Positions 1 through 7,190 are shown, counted from the stretch's first letter. The stretch is DNA of 64,000 bases from Cladocopium goreaui (GCA_947184155.2 CAMXCT020001820.1:46001-110000), one strand, 5' to 3'. Made by a program: numbers and translations. Notes: generated by a model from the sequence alone, not told the origin.

Positions 1-225
1 AATGGATAGCTATTGATAGCTATATCCATGAAAAAAAAATGGTGGAATGGTGGAATGGGATGACTACTAATGGTTATTAATGGTTATGATGGGGTGATTA
101 TGGATAGTTATGCATATTTTATCTATAGCTATCCAGAACTATGCATAACTATCCGTGCGGGGGGTTCACAGGACGGTATTTTCACCCTTGAAAGCCACAA
201 TCCCTTGTGCCTATCAGAACTATCT

Positions 226-357
226 TGATGCTACGTTAACAGGATCTTCTCTTGCACTTGCTAACTATTTTGATGCTACATTAACTAACAGGATCTTCTC
301 TTGCACTTGCTAACTATTTTGATGCTACGTTAACAAGATCTTCTCTTGCACTTGCTA
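226..357. repeat. Three-copy tandem repeat of about 44-50 bp
   Basis: A unit beginning TGATGCTACGTTAAC and continuing through GATCTTCTCTTGCACTTGC is present three times head to tail, with a small TAACTAAC insertion in the middle copy. It is non-coding as far as I can see. The 225 bases before it are AT-rich with repeated short TAGCTAT/ATAGCTA words and no gene that I can support. Confidence 0.75.
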
Positions 358-475
358 CGAGGCCCAAAGCCAGCCTTGTGGGCACACGCAGGTGGAATCG
401 ATTGCACGTGGAAGAAAGACAAAGATAAGATTTCACTGAGCATTCATGCTAGAAAACAAAGATTTGATGGCCTAC

Positions 476-551
476 GTGCAGCAGTCAGTGGCAGTGGCGC
501 TCAAGGCACAGCAGAGACTGCGTGCGTGCTGGGAGAGCGACTGCCAGGCAA
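476..551 (-). CDS. Candidate 76-nt exon, unknown gene
   Basis: On the minus strand this stretch follows a good acceptor (CTTTTGCAG) and precedes a GTAGGC donor. The frame between them is open (2 + 72 + 2 nt) and encodes an alanine/serine/cysteine-rich peptide beginning AWQSLSQHARS. The plus strand over the same bases also has an open coiled-coil-like frame starting MLENKDLMAYVQQ, so the strand is not certain. The minus strand is preferred because splice sites bracket it exactly and the next exons to the right are on the minus strand. It would lie downstream of the gene A stop, so it belongs to another gene or is untranslated. Confidence 0.35.
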
Positions 552-1004
552 CTGCAAAAGCAAGTGAACATGTGAGGGTAAAAAGTTGATCGACAAAGGG
601 TTCCAAAACTATGATAACACGCGATTGCCCCAAAAACATGACGCTTTTGAGCATTTTTATTCAGCATGTCAAAAGGCAATTTTCGTTGGAATTAACATAT
701 CAAAATGAAGTAATTTTAGCATCACATTTTGGTGATTATTCCAACAATAGGGGAACAGTCATCGACAGTGTGGGATGTCCTGTTTGTTGTCGCCACATCC
801 GATTCTTAGTTCCAGTAAGAAAAGCACACAGGACCCCCAGCAGACTTCACGGAAAAATCACGGAAAATCCATGAATACTTCAGTGGATATCCCATAACTT
901 TATCTTTAAAGCCCTATCTGATGGACATATCCATAGGATTTCCAGTTGAATTTCCAACATCCCAACCCCTAAGGCTCCAACTGGCAAGCCTTCTGGAACC
1001 TAGC

Positions 1005-1094
1005 TCAAGTGGTCATCAATTCACCCAAAGGTACCTCTGAGAAGGGATTAATTACTTCCCCCGGAAACTGAAAAGCCAAACCCAAAAATGTGCC
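1005..1094 (-). CDS. Gene A last exon with stop codon
   Basis: This is the C-terminal exon of an unrecognised minus-strand gene. It follows a TCATCTTTCAG acceptor, starts in phase 0 and encodes 29 residues beginning GTFLGLAFQFPGEV and ending GELMTT before TGA. The upstream exon (1190-1341) ends in phase 0 at a GTGAAG donor, so the 95-nt intron 1095-1189 joins the frames exactly. The opposite strand shows a short open stretch (WQAFWNLAQ) that I treat as a shadow. No domain is recognisable in this tail. Confidence 0.7.
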   Translation of the reverse strand, partial: GTFLGLAFQFPGEVINPFSEVPLGELMTT

Positions 1095-1189
1095 CTGAAA
1101 GATGATAAAACATCAGCATTTTTCAGCCGGACTTGGCATTTTCAAAGGCTTCATGTACCTTTTTGGGGGACTTATTTGCATCGCTTCAC

Positions 1190-1341
1190 ATGCCAGGTGC
1201 ACTGGTGGCATTGCTCCCATTGGAGTCGTTGGCACTGGTGTTCTGGATCTCGAAAGAACCTAAATCCTTGGTACGGGGCCCAACTTGGGGGTTCACACCC
1301 CAGGAGGCGCTGGTCCAGTTGATTCACAGTCAATGGGCTTA
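1190..1341 (-). CDS. Gene A exon, Cys/His/Trp-rich segment
   Basis: A 152-nt exon follows a TTCCCAG acceptor and ends before GTGAAG. It enters with two bases that complete the codon left by the previous exon (phase 1) and then runs 50 open codons. The segment is rich in Q, C, H and W, with Cys/His spacing seen in QCQRLQWEQCHQC. That spacing could suggest metal binding or disulphides, but it does not match a named motif well enough to call. If the donor were not used, the frame would meet a TAA five codons later. Confidence 0.7.
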
Positions 1342-1460
1342 CTGGGAACCATGAGAAAATTGAACGGATGTTCGGAGTTCCTCAATCAATCACAAACTGA
1401 ATCAAACTGAATCAACCACATTTACTTTAATTGGTCCGATATCCTTTGAACTTTTCTTAC

Positions 1461-1591
1461 ATGTTTGTTGGTTCCAATTGACAGGTCGATTTATCCAGTC
1501 GTCCTGCTTGTCCCAAAGATTGGCCATATCCTCGTGAAACACGTGCCATCGATGGTTCTGTGGCCATTCCCAGTTCATCTTCAATGCAAAA
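1461..1591 (-). CDS. Gene A exon, Trp-rich
   Basis: A 131-nt exon whose acceptor is the terminal ACCAACCAG of a family-2 introner and whose donor is a textbook GTAAGA. The frame enters with one base and exits in phase 1, matching both neighbours. It is strikingly tryptophan-rich (NWEWPQNHRWHVFH, then W again in LWDKQDDWINRPVNW). It is likely part of a globular extracellular or carbohydrate-related domain, but that is only an impression from composition. Antisense frames are open here too but lack splice sites. Confidence 0.75.
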
Positions 1592-1717
1592 CTGGTTGGT
1601 GGTTTCAACCTACCCCTCTGAAAAATGATGGAGTGAGTTCGTCAGTTGGATGACATTCCATTCCCAACTTTTCATGGAAAGTCATAAAATTCCATGGTTC
1701 CAGTCACCACCAACCAG
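1592..1717 (-). mobile_element. Introner family 2 copy inside gene A intron
   Basis: The element has TIRs CTGGTTGGTGGT/ACCACCAACCAG. The internal motif TCAGTTGGATGACATTCC and the word CCCCTCTGAAAAAT are shared with other family-2 copies. On the minus strand its right end supplies the acceptor of exon 1461-1591. The donor of this intron is probably the GTAGAG at 1775. A second possibility is the element's own CTG|GTTGG, because an open frame (RGCRGDNPEPVVAELPG) also leads into it in the matching phase. Confidence 0.8.
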
Positions 1718-1775
1718 TCATTCCCTGGCAATTCCGCAACGACGGGTTCAGGGTTATCCCCTCTACAGCCTCTAC

Positions 1776-1966
1776 AGGTCAAGTCTGTCATGCTCCGCAT
1801 GCTCCGCTGAGTACCCGACAAAGAAGTTGGGATCATTGTAGTCCAACGGGTTCAAATCGCTTGCATTGGCCGTCAACATTGCGGTCTGCGGCGGGAACAT
1901 CGTGGATGGTGTTATGGCTGATATGGGATGGTGGAATGTTTGCTGATTTATGCTAACTGTTACCCT
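1776..1966 (-). CDS. Gene A exon
   Basis: A 191-nt exon begins directly at the acceptor of a family-1 introner (TTACCAG|AGGGTA). It encodes Arg-Val-Thr-Val, then a serine/threonine/proline stretch and an acidic segment containing LNPLDYNDPNFFVG. It ends in phase 2 before GTAGAG; reading on would give a TAG two codons later, so a stop here is the alternative. The first five codons include the introner footprint. The product is not recognised. Confidence 0.75.
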
Positions 1967-2064
1967 CTGGTAATTTAACATAGCTATTGAAAATGACCAT
2001 TTATAGTGGATTTTCCCATTAAACATTGTGATTTTCCATAGTTTTGTTAGTTTACCAGAGGGTA
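1961..2064. mobile_element. Introner family 1 copy forming an 89-nt intron
   Basis: Perfect 13-bp TIRs TACCCTCTGGTAA/TTACCAGAGGGTA flank a short body of repeated words (ATAGCTAT, AAAATGACC, GATTTTCC). On the minus strand intron 1967-2055 starts GTAAAC and ends CCAG. Exons on both sides are long open frames and join in phase 0 as TAC CCT CTG|AGG GTA, leaving a 15-nt TIR footprint that encodes Y-P-L-R-V. The element lies wholly between the two exons. Confidence 0.85.
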
Positions 2065-2247
2065 TTCCATGAAGTGCTTTGATATACCATAAAGCCAGCA
2101 GTCATTGGAGCTGTATCCATTCAGAAACACTCTCTTTTTTGATTCGTTGAATCTCCATGATTCTTGGGTTATCCACCAATCTCCAGCACCACCTGGCGGA
2201 ACTTCACCGTAACATCGAGTTACTCGAATTGGTACAGATGGGTTTGT
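2056..2247 (-). CDS. Gene A exon
   Basis: A 192-nt exon (64 codons, phase 0 to 0) follows CCTATTTTTCAG and ends at the GTAAAC donor in a family-1 introner TIR. The peptide begins TNPSVPIRVTRCYG and includes GDWWITQESWRFNES and NGYSSNDCWLYG. It has several Cys, Trp and Gly residues, suggesting a compact, perhaps secreted, domain. This is an inference from composition only. The acceptor belongs to a recurring sequence word (TGTCTGAAAA on the plus strand) seen at many other exon edges in the window. Confidence 0.75.
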
Positions 2248-2352
2248 CTGAAAAATAGGGATACCCCCAACTTTAAATTGAGAGAAAATGTATCACCCTT
2301 ACTAGATTGTCATTTTACCATCTAGTTAAATTACCATCTTGTTAGATATTGT

Positions 2353-2474
2353 CTCGTTGGTGGTATACCTATCCCTCTGAAAAATATGACTTCGTCAGTT
2401 GGGATGATGATTCCATTCCCAACTTTTCATGGAAAGTCAGTCAAAATTCCATGGTTCCAGTCACCACCAGCCAG
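2353..2474. mobile_element. Introner family 2 copy with mutated ends
   Basis: This diverged family-2 element has ends CTGGCTGGTGGT and ACCACCAACGAG on the minus strand. The left end now reads CTG|GC, a GC donor of the kind known in dinoflagellates. The right end has lost its CAG, and the next exon instead uses a TTTTTCAG acceptor at 2248, so the intron is 2248-2471. The exon on each side is in phase 0. Confidence 0.65.
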
Positions 2475-2595
2475 TAATGGATTGTCATCATCATCCTTAT
2501 CAAAATTTCCGTTGATAAACCCATGATTGACTTCCCATTGGGAGCCCAACTCGTGGGTCCCAAGAAATTCGGGATGTCTTTCAGGGGTTTCATAG
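2472..2595 (-). CDS. Gene A exon, acidic segment
   Basis: A 124-nt open exon encodes YETPERHPEFLG, then an asparagine- and aspartate-rich stretch with a DKDDDD run. It ends in phase 0 at CTG|GCTGG in a family-2 TIR and joins the next exon in frame. The start is uncertain. TATAG|C at 2596 is proposed, because extending to the family-3 element acceptor at 2631 would begin with TAA in this frame. Upstream exons of gene A were not found. Confidence 0.6.
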
Positions 2596-2627
2596 CTATA
2601 GGGATCACAAATGATTACAAGCCATAA

Positions 2628-2756
2628 TTACTGGTGCGTTTTACGTAGGGTTGCTGGATGGGTTGCTGGATGGGTTGCTGGGGGTTGCTGGGATAATGAA
2701 ATTGACAGTTAGCCAGTGGATCATTCCCGAAAATTCCCTACGTTTAGCACCAGTAA
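2628..2756. mobile_element. Introner family 3 copy
   Basis: Ends are TTACTGGTGC and GCACCAGTAA, with ACGTAGGG/CCCTACGT just inside. Within the element, GGGTTGCTGGAT is repeated in tandem. It has the same CTG|GT...CAG| architecture as families 1 and 2. In this copy splicing at both ends would place a TAA in the gene A frame, so here it is probably inside a larger intron. Confidence 0.65.
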
Positions 2757-3748
2757 GATAAACATGGGGATCCCAATTACAATCAATTATTCACCCTGAA
2801 GCGGATGGTTTCAATGGTTTCAGGCCTTCATTTTCTCACCATTGGCCCATGCCTGCATAAAACTTCATCTTTATCTGGTTAGCACATATTCCCATTTAAA
2901 GCAATATACTGAAGTAAACTAGTCATTCAAAGTTGCCGAGTACCTCTATGTGCTATGATTCAACTTTTGATTGTAGTTATAGTTGGTCGTATATCCTATT
3001 GTATTCCACAAAAAAAGGAATAGTATATTATATAATACAACTAATTATATAATATTAGTATATTATATTATACAACTATTCAGGTCGTATATCCTAATTA
3101 TTATACTAATCTGGCTGAATTAGTGTTCTATTCACTGACCTGAGAATAGCATCATCCCATTTGGGGATGATCATTTCAGTGACGACACGGTGAGGTCATT
3201 AGAATCTATCCGTTGCTGATTAAGATCCTTATAGAAATGCTTGTGAATATCATCGTTCTCATATATATATGTATATCTATGCAAAATATGAAAATATCTA
3301 TGTCATATCTATTACATTCCACTAATAGCATATTACACCGACATTTTCATATTAGTGGGATATAACTATGTGACTTAATAGGTGAAGATGGGGAAAAACC
3401 ATGGAACATTGGTAGTCTAATTATAATTAGGTGACATCTCACTCCATAGTTATTAATAGATGTCACGTAGTCATTATCCCACTCTTAATAGACCTGTAGG
3501 TCCCATTGAAGATGATAAATATGATAATAGACTATGACATCTCTTATATCCTACATTATCCCTCTACTATATCATTAATGACAATACACCCATGTACTTC
3601 AGTAGTATCTAATAGTAAATCCAACCAATATCATAACTATATTACATTAGATATATATATCTATCTATGATTTAGCTATTATATCCCGCTAATATCACAT
3701 TATCATCATTTTTTTTTACTGATTTGTCCATTATTTAAGTATATTATA
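2757..3748. other. AT-rich stretch, no gene seen
   Basis: From about 2950 this is very AT-rich, with many TATATTAT/ATTATA words and no long open frame on either strand. Short words resembling GTGAGGTCATTAGAAT around 3170-3200 recur near 26000, 27030 and 47480 and may be a degraded repeat family. I see no coding evidence. Confidence 0.5.
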
Positions 3749-3945
3749 TCATATTAATGTCTCATCTTGTTCCATTGAATTCATCATCAGCTTCTCAGTG
3801 CCTCTAAGACAGTACCGCGGTCGTGTTTCTTCAGCAAGGGGTTGGCAAAGGCCAAGACCTACCGTTACCGTCGCGTCGCCGCCGATTTCCGTGGTTTCGG
3901 TGGTCATTTCTGTGGGTTGCGAAATCCTGCACGACCAAAAAGGAT
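3749..3945 (-). CDS. Gene B region: exon ending in a stop codon
   Basis: This open minus-strand exon follows the CAACCAG end of a family-2 element, or an internal GTGCAG acceptor at 3927. It runs to a TGA at 3749-3751. The protein is threonine/glutamate-rich (ISQPTEMTTETTEIGG) then GLGLCQPLAEETRPRYC, ending NSMEQDETLI. It is the likely C-terminus of a minus-strand gene lying between gene A and 7.2 kb, but I could not trace the connection to the exons at 5.8-7.2 kb. Confidence 0.55.
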
Positions 3946-4048
3946 CTGGTTGGTGGTTGAGCCAACCCTCTGAAAAATATTAGTCAGTTGGGATGATTAT
4001 TCTAAATATATGGAAAAATAAAAAATGTTCCAAACCACCAAAAAGGAT
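3946..4048. mobile_element. Introner family 2 copy
   Basis: CTGGTTGGTGGTTGAGCC at the left end and a degraded CCAAACCACCAAAAAG at the right, with the family-2 internal words CCCTCTGAAAAATAT and CAGTTGGGATGAT. The words ATCCTTTTTGGT occur on both flanks, which may be a long direct duplication or chance. The minus-strand right end supplies the acceptor for the exon at 3749-3945. Confidence 0.65.
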
Positions 4049-4379
4049 GGTTGAAACATGTTGAACGCCTATGAATCATGGGATAATTAAACAGAATTAA
4101 ACCACATTCCTCAGGTGCAGGATAGAACTTCCACAGTATGATGGGTAATGAGAATATGATGGGTACCCAGATGTTTTGTCTCCAGATTTTCAACCAAACC
4201 TTGATCGTTTGGGATCAAACATCAGGATTTGACGGTGCCCTTACGGATTGAAGATGGTGAAAAACCCTGTTTTTCAGGATCTCCAATGTCTTTCCCATCA
4301 AGTAATGACAGTGGCAAAATTGGAACGGTTTAAAGCACATGGGAGTGAACAGATTCCAACCATTGAGACAACTCAGCAT

Positions 4380-4409
4380 CCAGGCTCTGATAATCATCTC
4401 AGAGCCTGG
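4380..4409. repeat. Perfect 11-bp inverted repeat
   Basis: CCAGGCTCTGA and TCAGAGCCTGG flank an 8-base loop. The CCAG/CTGG ends match the general end rule of the introners, so this may be a collapsed element, or a hairpin within a transcript. Surrounding frames on both strands are open for up to about 100 codons, so it may lie in or beside an exon. Confidence 0.6.
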
Positions 4410-4559
4410 TGACCCTGAAAATGGGCAGCCCTCCAGCAGCATATCACCACGGAAACCCGAGATGAAAAACCATACATTGGAGATATATCCGATTTTCAGA
4501 TATACCCCCAAGATCATAATTGTTGGATATTGTTGATGTTATCCCCTTTTTTTATGGGT

Positions 4560-5060
4560 GTTTTTGGCACGTTCCGGCACATGAAAAACGCGCAGTTGCT
4601 ACCTCCAATCGGTCCCGTTGCCAATGATACAGCGACGTTTGCAGGATTTTGGACCTTGGGTGAAAAGTTTCACCTTCAAGGGGAGATTTTCTGTTCTCCC
4701 ATGGACCAGGGCTGGGGCCCCTGGGGATTGGATGCATCCAAACATGGGGATTTTTTAAAAAGGTGATTTATGTTGATTTAATGCCACAGTTTTTTTCTTG
4801 GGTTGATGGTATATCGAACTAGAGAATGGGGAAAAGGATCACAAAAATCGCCGGAAGTGTAGCAAAACCAGGAGAACTGTGAGAGAATCCAATGGGGTGG
4901 GGTCTTAGCGATGGCATCATCTATGGCAACGTCGTTTTCAACGCGGCCTTAACTCTCCCATGTTACGCTCGGGAAACTGCAGTGGAAACTTCCAAGGGCC
5001 CAACCTTTGGAGATCACCATCAACCCTGGAAAAGGGTGACCCGTCTCCAAGGGATCGTTG
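4560..5060 (-). CDS. Candidate exons, strand uncertain
   Basis: Two GC-richer patches look coding. Near 4560-4660 a minus-strand frame after CCCAAG reads NPANVAVSLATGPIGG then SNCAFFMCRNVPK. Near 4960-5050 a minus-strand frame after GTTTTCAG reads QRSLGDGSPFSRVDGDLQR. Plus-strand frames over both patches are also open, for example GIIYGNVVFNAALTLP. The minus strand is preferred for consistency with neighbouring phase-matched exons. Exact boundaries and order are not resolved. Confidence 0.35.
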
Positions 5061-5294
5061 CCCTGAAAACATGGTGATTGATGTGATTGATGTGATTGTT
5101 GGTGGCTACAGTAAATTGGGCCCTTCATGCTGCGCCTTTTTTCGTTGGGTCTGGTTCCATCCAGCAATCGAGATGAGTCAAAGTGAAGCAAGAGACGGGT
5201 AAACTCATGGTGAAGCAATAGGAACATGGCCAAACTGAGACACCCCGCCACAAAAAACATGTTAAATTAGCTTGTTAGGTTAATACATCCCCAT

Positions 5295-5588
5295 TTATAG
5301 CGGAAAAGTTAAAGTTGTTACTAAGCTACTTATCCAGTTGGCGTACTCGAAGATACTTGCGACATCTCCATATCTTTTGGGGTTAAGCCGTTTGAAGCCC
5401 CATTCTGGCTTGATGGTTGGATCTCTATCCAGTTCCCCAGCTCCCCAAAAACCTGCCCCCGTGCTCGCGAGGCGCTTGTCCCACGTGGGCGTGGCATCCT
5501 TTGGCTTGCAAAAGCGATAGGTCGCCGTATCCTTCGAGGCTCCAAGGTTCAGGTCATCGAACAAATAGGACATTGGACCAACAAACAT
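5295..5588 (-). CDS. Open reading frame of 97 codons, probable exon
   Basis: A minus-strand frame of 97 codons opens with MFVGPMSYLFDDLNLG. It continues through YRFCKPKDATPTWDKR, GAGFWGAGELDRDP and NPKRYGDVASIFEYA, with balanced charged and hydrophobic residues. A TAA lies just before the ATG in this frame with no acceptor between, so the ATG could be a true start. The 3' end could be the stop at 5295 or a GTAGCT/GTAACA donor shortly before it. The product is not recognised. Confidence 0.55.
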   Translation of the reverse strand: MFVGPMSYLFDDLNLGASKDTATYRFCKPKDATPTWDKRLASTGAGFWGAGELDRDPTIKPEWGFKRLNPKRYGDVASIFEYANWISSLVTTLTFPL

Positions 5589-5846
5589 GGGGGATTATGG
5601 GGTAGACTGGAAGGGTATCAACTAAGAATTGTGGGATATACCATGATCTACCCTCTGGAAATTTAACATTGGCTATGAAAAAAACACCATTTGTTAATAG
5701 GGAAACGAAATGGGCCATGGCTTCGCTATGAGGATGTCGGTGTCATGGCCCCATCTTCAACTTCTAGATATGTCTGGTTGCTGGTTCCAAAATCATGGAT
5801 GCATCATGTATTTCGAGACCACCAGCGCTCATGCGTTTGACTTCAC

Positions 5847-5946
5847 CTCAGAACAAATCTTGGTGGTCGATTCCCAGGGTTGGATACTTTTGGTGATAAA
5901 ATTCCCAGGCTTTTTCCCTTTTCATCACATCTTTTCCACTTACCAT
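5847..5946 (-). CDS. Gene B exon, lysine/arginine-rich
   Basis: A 100-nt exon follows the CATAACCAG end of a family-1 introner and ends at CTGAG|GTGAAG. It enters with two bases and leaves in phase 2. It encodes a basic peptide (GKWKRCDEKGKSLGIL, then PGNRPPRFVL). With the previous exon the junction reads TCT G|AT GGT, in frame. The downstream partner is unclear; a phase-compatible open frame begins after CTCATAG near 5735. Confidence 0.7.
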
Positions 5947-6067
5947 CTGGTTATGACACAGTTTGCCATGGAAAGATCCACCATTTTTTAATTAAGAGGT
6001 AAACCATCTATTTCGATTAGGGCCATCGAAAAACCATGGCGAACTGTAGACGTCATAACCAGAGGGT
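5941..6067. mobile_element. Introner family 1 copy between gene B exons
   Basis: Ends are TTACCATCTGGTTATGACA and GTCATAACCAGAGGGTAAG, a variant of the family-1 TIR. Intron 5947-6059 on the minus strand starts GTTATG and ends CCAG. Flanking frames join in phase 1 (L-P-S-D-G), the second of the two phases that avoid a stop in the footprint. Confidence 0.8.
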
Positions 6068-6172
6068 AAGTGATCCCCGAAGTTTACTCGAAACGACATC
6101 GATGCCTTCAGCCTTTCTCGAAGACATAATCGAAGCAATGGCTTCGTGTGCCGTGTTTGGGAAACATTTTTG
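6060..6172 (-). CDS. Gene B exon
   Basis: A 113-nt exon with acceptor TTAAAAG and donor CTG|GTTATG in the introner TIR. It encodes KNVSQTRHTKPLLRLCL followed by RERLKASMSFRVNFG. It enters with one base to complete the TG left by the previous exon and leaves in phase 1. Four 21-nt repeats lie immediately upstream in the intron and are also open in this frame, so they could alternatively be coding. Confidence 0.7.
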
Positions 6173-6182
6173 CTTTTAAGCC

Positions 6183-6266
6183 ATGAAATTTGGGGGAAAA
6201 CCCATGATAGTTGGGGGAAAACCCATGAAAGTTGGGGGAAAACCCATGAAAGTTGGGGGAAAACCA
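6183..6266. repeat. 21-bp tandem repeat, about four copies
   Basis: GTTGGGGGAAAACCCATGAAA and close variants are repeated head to tail. The unit is a multiple of three and stays open on the minus strand (VFPQLSW repeated). The same unit reappears at about 60515-60545, again beside a family-2 element, so the repeat probably travels with that element. Confidence 0.8.
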
Positions 6267-6267
6267 T

Positions 6268-6373
6268 CTAGTGGTTGGTGGTATACCTACCCCTCTGAAA
6301 AATGATGGAGTTCGTCAGTTGGGATGATGACATTCCCAATATATGGACAAACATGTTCCAAACCACCAACCAG
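6268..6373. mobile_element. Introner family 2 copy
   Basis: TGGTTGGTGGTATACCTACCC at the left and CCAAACCACCAACCAG at the right, with the family interior. On the minus strand the CTG|GTTGG end is the donor for exon 6371-6412. The opposite end has mutated to CAACCACTAG, and the acceptor used appears to lie beyond the 21-bp repeats at 6173. Confidence 0.75.
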
Positions 6374-6412
6374 TCTAGCAGAATATTCAGGCTTTGGACA
6401 AACTCAAGCACC
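6371..6412 (-). CDS. Gene B 42-nt exon
   Basis: A short exon encoding VLEFVQSLNILLD between an AAAATTAG acceptor and a family-2 CTG|GTTGG donor. Its phase (one base in, two bases out) fits both neighbours. A longer open frame extends upstream on this strand (HGNMLMFFQPKIR), so the exon could be longer if the upstream GTATAC donor at 6474 is not used. Confidence 0.6.
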
Positions 6413-6474
6413 CTAATTTTGGGTTGAAAAAACATCAACATATTCCCATGATCTCCTCCATCACCATTGTATAC

Positions 6475-6612
6475 CAATTATCCATGAGTTCCATTTTCTG
6501 CCGGCGAACTCCGCATTTTGGTCGGTTCAATCCCATTTTTTTCTTGGCAAAATCGCTATAATCATCCCAATCATCCCCATTGATTCGAGTTAACGGAGTC
6601 AACTTCCCATTT
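6475..6612 (-). CDS. Gene B exon
   Basis: A 138-nt exon follows CTATCAAG and ends at AATTG|GTATAC. It encodes GDDWDDYSDFAKKKMG, then NRPKCGVRRQKMELMDN, a charged, clearly protein-like sequence. It enters with one base and leaves in phase 2, matching exons 7057-7190 and 6371-6412. The product is not recognised. Confidence 0.7.
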
Positions 6613-6884
6613 CTTGATAGTTAATGATCTTTTAGGTTGTTAACTGAGTATCCGTTTATCCCACTAAAAAAGGGTTTCAACCATCCGTTTGCTGGTTTAT
6701 AGGATTTCGCAACCATCCACAGTATGACTGGGGGTATAACCATCCAGGTACCTAAAATTGAGGTAATGTACCATATTGTTAGCCATATGTGGGGATATTC
6801 CCTGAAATTTAGGCCTGAAAAATGGACCTTATGGTAGGTACCTCCAATCGGAAGCTGTTGCATGGCCATTGACTGCGGGTATAA

Positions 6885-7026
6885 TCAATGGGAATTTCAG
6901 GATCCTAAAATGGAGGTACTGTACCATATAAGGCCATATTTTGTGGGGATATTCACTTACATAGGCCTTATATAGGCCTTATATATGGTAGGTACCTCCA
7001 TTTTAGGATCCTGAAATGGCCATTGA
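6885..7026. mobile_element. Family 6 inverted-repeat element with 5-bp target duplication
   Basis: TIRs of about 35 bp start TCAATGG and include TTTCAGGATCCTAAAATGG and GGAGGTAC, with repeated TATAGGCC words inside. TATAA is duplicated directly on both sides (6880-6884 and 7027-7031). It lies in the intron between gene B exons 7057-7190 and 6475-6612. Confidence 0.85.
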
Positions 7027-7056
7027 TATAACCATCCAGCATCATCCAGCTATGAC

Positions 7057-7190
7057 TTCGGGGTAGCGTTGAACGGTGGGTCCTGGGTGGCCACTTGACA
7101 GGTGGGCAGCAGCAGCAGATGGCGGATGGCAAACTCCTGCCATGGCAGTTGATTGAGGTATTTTTTCCATATAAAAAGGCCATAAAAAAC
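7057..7190 (-). CDS. Gene B exon, leucine-rich
   Basis: A 134-nt exon follows ACCATAG and ends at CCGAA|GTCATA. It encodes a hydrophobic start (VFYGLFIWKKYLNQLP), then WQEFAIRHLLLLPTCQ and QDPPFNATPK. It leaves in phase 2, matching exon 6475-6612 across an intron that contains the family-6 element. Two other minus-strand frames are partly open here. This one is preferred because its phase fits. Upstream exons were not found. Confidence 0.6.

Noticed and set aside
440-560. Plus-strand exon reading MLENKDLMAYVQQ
   Set aside because: Plausible by composition, but its splice sites are weak, whereas the minus strand has a strong acceptor and donor bracketing an open frame. Kept only as an alternative.
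1133-1354. Plus-strand hydrophobic frames over gene A (for example GLGIFKGFMYLFGGLI)
   Set aside because: They are antisense to the phase-matched minus-strand exons 1190-1341 and 1005-1094 and have no matching plus-strand partners.
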